NCBI GenBank assembly: GCA_024811115.1
Contig: JAKOGH010000972.1
Location: 1 to 11,937 of the forward strand
From: Terana coerulea
Taxonomy: Eukaryota; Basidiomycota; Agaricomycetes; Polyporales; Phanerochaetaceae
Reading direction: 5' to 3'
DNA length: 11,937 bases
How positions within the stretch are numbered: position 1 is the stretch's first letter; each line of letters begins with the position of its first letter. Shown here one piece after another: positions 1 through 7,550 of this stretch. The translations under genes and the position numbers were made by a program. The notes below the pieces were generated by a model. The model saw only the letters and a list, made by a program, of their open reading frames with translations. It was not told the origin of the DNA and did not search any database.

Positions 1-282
1 TCTTTAGAAGAGACTGTAAGACCGTTCGAACTCGACGGCATGCCCCGAGCAGGTACGACCCTACGAAACGACCTGGTTCCAGATCTTGTTATGGCGTCCA
101 CCTCCGGTATCCTTTGGGGCGATGCATCTCCTGAAAATCGCAATCGTGGTCACGCAGCCGTTGTGCTATTGCCGTACTACAGTGCGCACCATCTGGCAGC
201 ATGCCAACCCCAGCGCAGTGTCGAGGACCTTGCTGGTCCGTGGCGGGGCGAACCGTACTTTGAAGATGACGCTAATGCCTAG
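1..282 (+). CDS. partial open frame at left edge, unidentified
   Basis: Frame 1 is open from the first base to a TAG at 280-282, giving about 93 residues that end in GEPYFEDDANA. The first ATG inside the window is at 40, but the frame is already open upstream, so this could be the last exon of a gene starting outside. The residues are mixed (GHAAVVLLPYY, an acidic tail) and I recognise no domain or motif. An overlapping frame at 86-304 is also open, which lowers confidence. It could be chance. Confidence 0.2.
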   Translation, partial: SLEETVRPFELDGMPRAGTTLRNDLVPDLVMASTSGILWGDASPENRNRGHAAVVLLPYYSAHHLAACQPQRSVEDLAGPWRGEPYFEDDANA

Positions 283-1280
283 CCAACATCCCAGGCAAGT
301 TTAGTAAACCACTCCTCGCTACGCTTCGACATCTAACGTTCACCACTGGAACTCTACATACGACATGCCAGAGCGTATTAAGCCTGCATAGTCGCGATGA
401 TGAATGAGGCATCAACATTGACATTGCGCGTAGATGGGATAAAAGCTCGGGAGACGATGGGAAAGAGGAACGGGATATGCTTGTCTGTGTAGGACACTAG
501 CCATGCGGGTTGTCGGTACGTGTGTTAGAGTTTCATCGGGGGGTTGCCACGCTCACAACCTGTTATGCAAAACTCCACCCCTAGTCGGTATATGCGAAAA
601 GGCTTCAGACATAGACACGCAGCACTCATCAAGAGAAGTCTCCAGGTTAATTCGTGGAGATAGGAATCTACACCAACCCAGAACCCTACCGACGTTGTGG
701 ATGTCGTCCTATCTTTTGGATCTTCGCTTGACGAAACGAATCGTGAATGTGTAAGTTCGCTGGGATCACTTCGGTAGTTGGCTCGGCCTAATCTCTGACA
801 GTGATTGAGGCGTTGTTCCCATGGACAATCGACGAGAGGAACACGAATAGACGTAACGTCCTCGGAGACTCAAAGCTCTATTGCGAGGTAATCATATGCC
901 CCCATTGAATCTATATTTGTGTCTTGGCATTCACCGGTGTAAGTTTTGTCGGTCCGCCTGTGAAGCACTGGGTTGTGTGGGCATGCCACTTCATTGCCAT
1001 ATTGTTTCCCTTCAGTGCTCGCTCAGGCTGCCCAAACGGTCATGCATGTTGTCATGTGTTTGAAATTGTGTCGTGGCGCGCACTAGAAATGACTTGACAC
1101 TGACAGAGTCCAGACGCACAAGCCACGTTGCATAAATCAGGGAGATAGCCGTCGAATCGTGCCTTGCGCGTTAATTCCATCGTGGCGACCTTAACGTCCT
1201 ACACAGCACTGCTGTCCACACCGCTGCCTACCTCCCGGCCCGCACATTGACAACACTCAAGCCGCATCATATTCAAGACA
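283..1280. other. intergenic, nothing recognised
   Basis: I see no supported gene here. Two open frames of 60-83 codons (503-754 and 881-1063) have no recognisable motif and are the size expected by chance. The last 150 nt become pyrimidine-rich and lack ATG, as in a fungal promoter or 5' leader for the gene that follows. An AT-rich GCATAAATC near 1130 is a weak TATA candidate. Confidence 0.4.
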
Positions 1281-1349
1281 GTACGCTTCGCCTTTCTCCG
1301 GACCTTTCGCTTCACTAACACCGCTACAACCTCTAACTTTATCTTTCAG
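1281..1349 (+). other. possible intron in the 5' leader of the TPR-CHAT gene
   Basis: The 69-nt stretch begins GTACGC, is rich in C and T, has CTAAC about 14 nt before its end, and finishes TTTATCTTTCAG. These are good basidiomycete splice signals at a usual size. No ATG lies in the 100 nt upstream, so if real it would be a leader intron. It is inferred from sequence only. Confidence 0.3.
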
Positions 1350-1774
1350 GCTACTCTGGGCACCGCACTGCTGCCTCGTTGCATTTTGCATCCAAAGACT
1401 CGAGCATCGGTCATCGGTGCGTTCGTCGTTGCTTACAACGCCTCGCTGCTCTCATGGCCACCCTTGCAGACATTCGTAGGCTTGATTGCGTTGCAAAATG
1501 TACGATCCATGCAGAACCTTTGCTCGGACTGGTCTGCGCAGCTAATAGGCTGTTCTGCCGCCAGATACAACTGAACTGTGCGCGATTGGAGGAGGCGAGA
1601 GTTGACTTGAGCAAGACATTTCTCTGGCGAAGAGGAGCATTGCACGAAGCTGAGAATACACAAGGAGTCTAGGTGCGTGCGTCAGTTCATCCCTGGTACT
1701 GCCACGCCCTCTCACTCCAGAGAATGCTCTTTGCGTTTATTACAGTCATTTGTGCCTCGGAACACAGACCAACT
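1350..1774 (+). other. leader region before the TPR-CHAT start, start not settled
   Basis: A short frame starts at ATG 1454 (MATLADIRRL) and ends at TAG 1670-1672. It is in the same frame as the TPR gene but stopped before it. An in-frame ATG at 1724 gives a hydrophobic stretch (MLFAFITVICA). I prefer the ATG at 1775 because the charged, TPR-like sequence begins there. A GTGCGT donor at 1673 with CAG acceptors at about 1720 and 1749 leaves room for an extra 5' exon, which I cannot resolve. Confidence 0.3.
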
Positions 1775-2095
1775 ATGCCGTCCAGCGCTGACGAAGACGA
1801 ATACGCTGTTGAGAGGCGGCGTCGAGAACTAGCGCTATGGGTTCCGAGTGACGATGCATATCCTCGGTGCCTTTGGGAACTCGCGTATGCACTTCATCGC
1901 CGCTTCGAGGCGTACACCAGCATGCAGGATCTCGAGGAATGCGTGCAGGATTATCTCGAGTTTCTTGACATTACTCCTACACCAGAATACCCGGCACGAG
2001 ATCTTGTCCTCCACAATTTGGCACTTACATATTATTCCTGTGCCGAACAGATTCATGGTACAGAACATCTCCATCAGTCAATATTGCATAACCGT

Positions 2096-2858
2096 GCAGC
2101 TCTCGAGTTGCGCCCACCAGGGCACCCCGACCACTCCATTTCACTCAACAATCTGGCGAACGCGCTTTGGAGCCGATACGAGCGCATGGGAAACATCGCG
2201 GACCTCGACGAGTCGATCGGGCAACACAGTGCAGCTCTCGAGCTGCGCCCACCAGGGCACCCCGACCGCTCGATGTCACTCAACAATCTGGCGAATTCGC
2301 TTCTGAGCCGATATCGAGCGCATGGGAAACATCGCAGACCTCGATGAGTCAATCGGGCAACACAGTGCAGCTCTCGAGCTGCGCCCACCAGGGCACCCCG
2401 ACCGCTCGATGTCACTCAACAATCTGGCGAGTTCGCTTCTGGAGCCGATATCGAGCGCATGGGAAACATCGCAGACCTCGACGAGGCGATCAGGCAACAC
2501 AGTGCAGCTCTCGAGCTGCGCCCACCAGGGCACCCCGACCGCTCGATGTCACTCAACAATCTGGCGAGTTCGCTTCTGAGCCGATATGAGCGCATGGGAA
2601 ACATCGCGGACCTCGACGAGGCGATCAGGCAATACAGTGCAGCTCTCGAGCTGCGCCCACCAGGGCACCCCAACCGCTCGATGTCACTCAACAATCTGGC
2701 GAATTCGCTTCAGAGCCGATACGAGCGCATGGGAAACATCGCGGACCTCGACGAGTCGATCAGGCAACACAGTGCAGCTCTCGAGCTGCGCCCACCAGGG
2801 CACCCCGACCGCTCGATGTCACTCAACAATCTGGCGAACACGCTTCAGAGCCGATATC
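2096..2858 (+). repeat. six tandem 135-nt TPR-coding units
   Basis: The marker GCAGCTCTCGAG begins units at 2096, 2231, 2367, 2504, 2639 and 2774, so spacings are 135, 136, 137, 135 and 135 nt. The last unit is partial, and similarity ends near 2858 where the sequence turns to CAATGCACGGCG. Each unit encodes 45 residues. Unit 1 is the most diverged; units 2-6 differ at only a few bases each. The two odd spacings are the frame-changing insertions. High identity between units means recent duplication or gene conversion. Confidence 0.95.
2315..2452 (+). other. paired +1/+2 frameshift within TPR units 2 and 3
   Basis: Units 1, 4 and 5 read AGCCGATAYGAGCGC. Units 2 and 3 read AGCCGATATCGAGCGC, with an extra base at 2315 and 2452. 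Unit 3 also has an extra G at about 2441 (CTTCTGGAGCC against CTTCTGAGCC). Together that is +3, so the downstream frame is the same as upstream. Between them the TPR sequence runs in frame 3 (ATG 2322 onward), while the original frame meets TGA at 2345-2347. Confidence 0.9.
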
Positions 2859-4378
2859 AATGCACGGCGCAAACGCAAGACATGGCGGAGTGCATCGACT
2901 TGCTTCGACATTCTGCCACTGATGACTTTGACACAGGGCCCATCTACCAGCGGGTGAGCTCAGCAATTCGCTGGGCTGACATCGGACGTGGCCACGGACA
3001 TTCCTCCACTATGGAAGCTTATCAGTCTGTTATAGATCTGCTAGATCGCGCTCTCTACATCTCTCCAACTCTTGAGCAGCAGTATCAAGCTGCATACAAC
3101 AACACCTCATGTCCGTTGGATGCCGCATCCTATGCCATTGCACAGCATCAGCTGCCCGATGCAATCGAGTTTCTCGAGCGAGGTCGGGCCCTGCTTTGGT
3201 CCCAGGCTCGTCGTCTGAGGTCGCCTCAAGATCAACTTGCAAAGATCAGTAGGCCTGAGCTTCAGGAAGGGTTTGGCATCATCTGTCAAGCTCTCGAAGC
3301 TCTCCACACTTCATCTGCACGGCGCGACCTGACGGATACCGCGGCAGGCTCTACCAAGAGGGACATTTATGGCGAGATGTTGCGAGAGAAGCGGCGGCTT
3401 GTGGCCGATATGCAGCGGTTGTTGCAGGCGATCCGCGGCTGTCCCGGATTTGACAAATTTTTACTCTCACCTACGTTCGCAGAACTGCAACATGCGGCAG
3501 CGGAGGGCCCAGTCGTCATCGTCAATCACAACCTCTACCGCTCGGACGCACTGATAGTCCTGAAAAATGGCGACCCCGTATCCATCCCCTTAGTAATGCA
3601 TTCTATCAGGAAGCTTTGGACCTATCAACAAATCTTCTCACCACTCGCGAGGAACTCAGGAGTCGGCCTCAAGGGATACTATGATGCGCTGAAGAATGGT
3701 CTGGAGATGCTCTGGGACCTCTTGGTCGGGCCTGTACTGGATGCACTGGAGTCGGAGGCTATTGGTATCCCACAAGGGTCACGTATCTGGTGGTGCCCTA
3801 CCTCTGTCGTTTGTGCACTTCCTATCCATGCTGCTGGACCAACGCCCGCCACACGTCACCTCGGGAAGGATGACATGATTTATCTTTCCGACTTGTACAC
3901 GTCTTCATACACTCCCACCCTCGCAGCACTCATCCAAGCTCGTTCAAGTGTCCGACCCGATCCAATGCGCCTCCCACCCTCACTCCTTCTTGTCGCGCAA
4001 TCACCGGCGGCCAAGCCCCTCCCTCGAGCTAAAGACGAAGTTAACGCCCTCTACAGCTTCGAGCAGAAGATCAGCATGGATGTCTTCGAAGATGAGCATC
4101 CGCTGCCAGACGAAGTCACCGCCCAACTGGGCACCCATTCCTGGGCACATTTTACCTGCCACGGCCATCTGGAAGCAGGCGAGCCGTTCAAGTCCGGGTT
4201 TGAGCTATGCGACGGCAAAGGCTCACACTACTGGACATCGTCAAGTCCAATCTGCCGAACGCCGAGTTCGCATTCCTATCTGCGTGCCACACTGCGGAGC
4301 AAGCGCCTCGTTCCGCGTCCGAGGAGGTCCTCCACCTCGCCGCCGCCATGCAATTTGCCGGATTTCGCGGTGTCGTAG
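2459..4378 (+). CDS. longest uninterrupted part of the TPR-CHAT gene
   Basis: This 639-codon frame is open from just after the TGA at 2347 and has its first ATG at 2459, inside a TPR unit (MGNIADLDEA). It encodes three full TPR units, the linker and most of CHAT, including the catalytic His. It then leaves the family sequence at about residue 587 and ends with a meaningless tail of about 50 residues at TAG 4376-4378. The ATG at 2459 is a mid-repeat methionine, not a convincing natural start. A protein made from it would lack the catalytic Cys. Confidence 0.5.
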   Translation: MGNIADLDEAIRQHSAALELRPPGHPDRSMSLNNLASSLLSRYERMGNIADLDEAIRQYSAALELRPPGHPNRSMSLNNLANSLQSRYERMGNIADLDESIRQHSAALELRPPGHPDRSMSLNNLANTLQSRYQCTAQTQDMAECIDLLRHSATDDFDTGPIYQRVSSAIRWADIGRGHGHSSTMEAYQSVIDLLDRALYISPTLEQQYQAAYNNTSCPLDAASYAIAQHQLPDAIEFLERGRALLWSQARRLRSPQDQLAKISRPELQEGFGIICQALEALHTSSARRDLTDTAAGSTKRDIYGEMLREKRRLVADMQRLLQAIRGCPGFDKFLLSPTFAELQHAAAEGPVVIVNHNLYRSDALIVLKNGDPVSIPLVMHSIRKLWTYQQIFSPLARNSGVGLKGYYDALKNGLEMLWDLLVGPVLDALESEAIGIPQGSRIWWCPTSVVCALPIHAAGPTPATRHLGKDDMIYLSDLYTSSYTPTLAALIQARSSVRPDPMRLPPSLLLVAQSPAAKPLPRAKDEVNALYSFEQKISMDVFEDEHPLPDEVTAQLGTHSWAHFTCHGHLEAGEPFKSGFELCDGKGSHYWTSSSPICRTPSSHSYLRATLRSKRLVPRPRRSSTSPPPCNLPDFAVS

Positions 4379-4593
4379 GGACGATGTGGGAGATGATGGA
4401 TGAGGACGGGCCGGATATTGCGCGGTATTTCTATGAGGAGATTTTTGCGGAACCGGTCTCCAACGCACAGGCGCGGGTGCCTTTGTTCAAGAACGCTGCG
4501 AGGGCACTGTGCGAGGCGACAAAGAAGTTGAGGAGGGATCTTAAGAGACACAATCTTGAGCGATGGGTTAACTTTGTGCATATCGGCGCATGA
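3447..4593 (+). other. CHAT domain, His-Cys dyad split over two frames
   Basis: Domain order visible: FDKFLLSPTF and GPVVIVNHNLYRSDALIVL (first strands), SRIWWCPTSVVCALPIHAAG, SSYTPTLAALIQA, SLLLVAQSP, AHFTCHGHLE with the catalytic His, then after the frameshift RLTLLDIVK, AEFAFLSACHTA with the catalytic Cys, FRGVVGTMWEM, and the end LERWVNFVHIGA. All blocks I expect of fungal CHAT are present, and no key residue is lost apart from the frame break. The last part is read in frame 1 (ATG 4207 to TGA 4591-4593). Confidence 0.9.
4217..4220 (+). other. one-base deletion in an A run within CHAT
   Basis: The frame gives FELCDGK and then nonsense, while the -1 frame continues RLTLLDIVK. Family members, as I remember them, read GGK-RLTLLDIV without a gap, which needs GGC AAA AGG where the sequence has GGCAAAGG. 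So one A appears to be missing from a short homopolymer. This is a common place both for real slippage mutations and for long-read errors. Confidence 0.8.
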
Positions 4594-5802
4594 TTTTATA
4601 TCACTGTCATATTCTTCAGAGGACAATGTAAGAACAGGTATTGTTACGGACAGAATTATTCTTTTACTCGAACAATTAGCAATACTGGCTCGGTTCACAT
4701 TGTATGACTCACCTCGCCCTATGCCCTATGACTCAGCTAGTGTAGCGTACCCTACACCCTACCCAGACCCATCTACTAGTCTCAACACTAGTACGGATAC
4801 ATAGTATGCTCTCCCATGCCTCCATCTTGTACAGTAGTATAAAGATCGACCAGTCAAGGCCTCCTAGCCTTAACTGCAATCTCTTTGTTTATTCAACATC
4901 AATATCTCTGGTCAGTCTCTGCATGCTAGAGGGAAACCTCCGTAATAGCCCTCAGAGTCACATTGAGTATCCAACTCATTGTGCATCGACCTTTGGTCTT
5001 AACAGGTATTGGAACCAACATATATATGTACAGATCAATTATAAACCTACTACACGACAATGGAATGTCGTCCTCGTGAATGCCTGTGTCCGTACATTGA
5101 CTCCAGCCAGCACACCTCATGCATCCGGGGGCTGACGTCGAAACGTGCCTAGGTACGTTGCGTTCATCCCGTCGGCCTGCAGCTGCTGATTCATGCACCG
5201 ATACCGCAGCCGTCGAGATAAGCATAATGACTTCCGCCACTCAACGTTCAGCGGGGGTGTCATCCGCGAACTGTTGACTCGGTTGAAAAGACCCACGTTG
5301 CCCACCGCACGTCCAGTTCTTGCGGTATCGCCGTGCCTCGCGCCGACGAGAGCATACATTACATTTCAGCTGTCGCACCTTGCATGTTGCCCGAGCGTCA
5401 GGAGTCCAGATCCCAAGGCCTCCGTTGAAAATACGTGCCAGACCGCCTTCCCACAACTTCCGACGCGGCGGGCTGTATTGTGCATTGACGTCGAGGGTAT
5501 CGAAGTCGCCATGTATAGTCGCCTGTCGTCCGGTGTCCGGCGGGATGGGCATTCGGCGAGCGGCCTGCATAGAGGAGGCGGCGGCCGGCGCGTCGATGAA
5601 GACATCCTTGCGCGTCTGAGATGGTCAGTAGGCGTTGGAGGATGCTATGAAGATGAGAGCTCACAACGTATCGACGTCCAACGACCAAGTACAAGTCTCG
5701 ATAAATACACGAGAGATTCCATACTAGTACTTGTGACCGTGATGGTGGCGCCAGCGATGGCGCGTAGAGGGTGTGAATACCGAAATCGTCACGCAATGTT
5801 GT
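4594..5802. other. intergenic, no supported gene
   Basis: The first part is the 3' flank of the TPR-CHAT gene. 4716-4765 holds loose CCCTATG and ACCCTAC units that are not a telomeric array, and ACTAGT occurs twice as a tiny inverted repeat near 4780. About 45 nt at 5305-5350 resemble 9163-9208 (TTCTTGCGGTATCGC against TTCTTGCAGTATCGC), hinting that the duplication described further right once extended here. Open frames of 80-207 codons overlap on both strands and show no motif. Confidence 0.4.
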
Positions 5803-6922
5803 CTACCGAGGCCTGATAGGGTGTGGGACGGCCGCAGCCAATAAACCAGAGTGCTTTTCATGTCGCGCCAGGGTGGAACAGTGCGCGAGAAGATGCCGAG
5901 GTATGGGCACCCTCCAAGCGTGAGGAGCCGAAGGCACCTGCGAGAGGCTGAGATCTGCGTGCAGAGCGATGCCGAGAGACAGTACCGAAAGGCTCCGAAA
6001 CATCGCGTTTGGTGAAAGATTAAAAGCAAGGCGACGGCGGCGTCGAGAGAACAGGTTGTTGCGCCATGGTCCGGGTGGGTCTCTTGAGCGTACATCTTCA
6101 CAGCGTGCAGATCCATCGCTGTACGCTGCCCAGATGACAAACCGCCTACCCGTCGCCATCTGCCGAGCGATCCGTCTGCCGGAAAGCGTCAACATGACGG
6201 TCAAAGCGTGTATTCTCGTGCGCGTACCAGGCGCCGGCTATGTAGCAGTGACAAGACGTATCGCATACCCGCAACGAAGAGTCTTGGTGGAGCGGTGCCC
6301 AGCCTCTGATCTCGACGACGCTAGGGTCGCCGTCTGGCAGGCGACGGGCCGCAGGAATGGCTTCACGCAGCATGCATCGGCCACGCACTCGGTGCGCAAA
6401 GGAAAGGTGTATCGTTCGACAAACGACCTGTGCGAAGAAGACAGCGCCGTTAGCTTGCAGATGAAGACATCCGTGCGAGGACTTGCCGAGCTGGGGGCGT
6501 TCTGTCTTGAGACGAGAAGGATTTGTCGTGCAACTGACACTTGTTTACACGTGCTTCCGGTCCATAGGTCCAGTAGGAGGCGCGATACTGTCCTCAAAGG
6601 AGTGCTCAGCGGATAAAGTGGGAAGCCATGGCGATACGGACTCACAGCACAGGGATGCCCACACATCAGCTTAAAGGTGCCTTGGTGCTTCTTCCAGTAT
6701 CAGGAATGCCGCAGCAAGAAGTTCGAGTTCATCGAAGAGCGACAGCAGCCCTGGAAAGCGTCAGGACAAGATGCAAGCGGGACGAGGAAGGTTTACGCTC
6801 ACCACAGGCTTGGTTCGGTTTCTCGCACATTCCGTTCTACTTGCCACATCTGCTCGCCATGTTTTCCCCTGTGTGTCTTCGCGATGTTCTACGGAGGGGG
6901 CCAGCCGAGGTCGAAGGAACAT
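5803..6922 (-). pseudogene. left copy of a duplicated spliced locus, unidentified
   Basis: Read on the minus strand from ATG 6922-6920 (MFLRPRLAPS), I propose exons 6922-6803, 6750-6646, 6587-6469 and 6427-6238. The introns are 52, 58 and 41 nt. The first two have GTGAGC/GTGAGT donors and CTGAC/CTGAG branch sequences. The exons total 534 nt, exactly 178 codons, with one premature TGA at 6702-6700 before the TAG at 6240-6238. The same frame then stays open to 5803. Recognisable conserved words shared with the right copy are WKKH and RYTFPLRTE (RYNLTLRAE there). I recognise no domain. Intron 1 is about as conserved as the exons (roughly two thirds by hand alignment), which suggests decay without selection. 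A spliced non-coding RNA is another possibility. Confidence 0.4.
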
Positions 6923-6930
6923 GGAGGTGG
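6190..6930 (-). repeat. left unit of a diverged direct duplication
   Basis: This stretch aligns along its length with 9825-10610 in the same orientation. Anchors on the plus strand are GTCAAAGCGTGTATT (6201), ACGACCTGTGCGAAGAAGAC (6424), CTGTCCTCAAAGGAGTGCTC (6588) and CAGCAGCCCTGGAAAGCGTC (6743). Identity is moderate, with several indels. Weaker similarity continues left to about 5990. Confidence 0.75.
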
Positions 6931-7550
6931 TGATGCAGGATGAAGTGGATTCGAAAGCACGAACGCCATTGTCCGAGCGCCTGCTGGGGAGCCACGGGTA
7001 GCACATGTTTGTTCCATATCCGGATTTAGAGCGCCACGGCGTCGCAACCCTCCTCCTTGCGCCGACAACCTCTGCTTGACCTCTACCAGAATCTTGAAAA
7101 CATCACTTTCGAGTGAGTAAATGCCGCGGATGTTCTGAAGGAAGTCGGCTCACGAGAGGGCTTTAGACGCACCGGTTCAAGCTGTTTTCACAGGTCGCAC
7201 CGCCACTTGTGATACATCCGTTACGAGGAAGTCGAAGCACAGCATTCCCTTCATCTCCGTGAGTAAGCCCTGCCAGAACCTGGTCAAGTATACTGATCCT
7301 TCCTCATGCCCCAGCCCCAGCGTCCAACATACTTCCAAACTCGCTTCCACCGCTCAGCCATGTGCACCGCCACGACAGAACCCAAAACCTTACTGCGCGA
7401 TTGAGCGTCCGATAGTCCACGCAGGTACCTGCGCTGCACTCTCCACTACTGCCCTACACCCCACCAGTACCCTGCTCAAGTTCCACGGTCTGACGCAAGG
7501 ATTCATCCTCATTGTGCAGTCGCCGAACAAGTCAGCGCATCTCCGTAGGC
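6923..7550. other. region upstream of the five-exon gene
   Basis: The right part (about 7300-7550) is rich in C and T, with CCCTACACCCCACCAG and similar tracts, as in fungal promoters and leaders. GTGAGTAA near 7113 and GTGAGTAAG near 7259 look like splice donors, so an upstream leader exon is possible. I cannot place one. No supported coding frame. Confidence 0.35.

Larger units (their letters stand above)
1775..4593 (+). pseudogene. TPR-CHAT caspase-like protease, frame broken by indels
   Basis: Corrected for frame, this would be a protein of about 940 residues. An N-terminal helical part (MPSSADEDEYAVERRRRELA) has TPR-like sequence and is followed by six 45-residue TPR units with LRPPGHPDRS and MSLNNLA. 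Next comes a linker (LERGRALLWSQARRLRSP, typical of the family before CHAT), then a C-terminal CHAT domain ending LERWVNFVHIGA and TGA. CHAT domains are caspase-fold cysteine proteases. Both dyad residues are visible: His in FTCHGH (codon 4160-4162) and Cys in LSACHTA (codon 4285-4287). Known TPR-CHAT proteins use the TPRs to sense or bind and CHAT to cut. The reading frame fails at three places: +1 at 2315, leading to TGA at 2345-2347; +2 over 2441-2452, restoring the first frame; and -1 at about 4217-4220. As written, translation from 1775 yields only 190 residues. No intron is needed in 1775-4593. It is either a recent pseudogene or sequencing/assembly error, and the otherwise intact domains favour something recent. 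Confidence 0.85.

Noticed and set aside
1454..1672. MATLADIRRL frame as a first exon of the TPR-CHAT protein
   Set aside because: It ends at TAG 1670-1672 right before the only good donor, and no splice I tried joins it cleanly; kept only as a possible upstream frame.
2074..2694. Antisense and shifted open frames across the TPR array
   Set aside because: They arise because six copies of one sequence keep the same alternative frames open; no independent evidence.
2096..2858. Direct repeats as a CRISPR-like or satellite array
   Set aside because: The units are coding, 135 nt with no spacers, and translate to a known TPR pattern.
4711..4770. CCCTA-containing patch as a telomeric relic
   Set aside because: The units are irregular (CCCTATG, CCCTACA) and few; the fungal CCCTAA repeat is not present.
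5055..5072. Small hairpin CGACA/TGTCG
   Set aside because: A 5-bp stem is expected by chance and has no supporting context.
5193..5816. 207-codon plus-strand open frame
   Set aside because: No motif, very arginine- and serine-rich, and overlapped by open frames on the minus strand; typical chance frame in GC-rich DNA.
5969..6616. 215-codon plus-strand open frame
   Set aside because: It lies antisense to the duplicated spliced locus; the matching part of the right copy has no equivalent frame.
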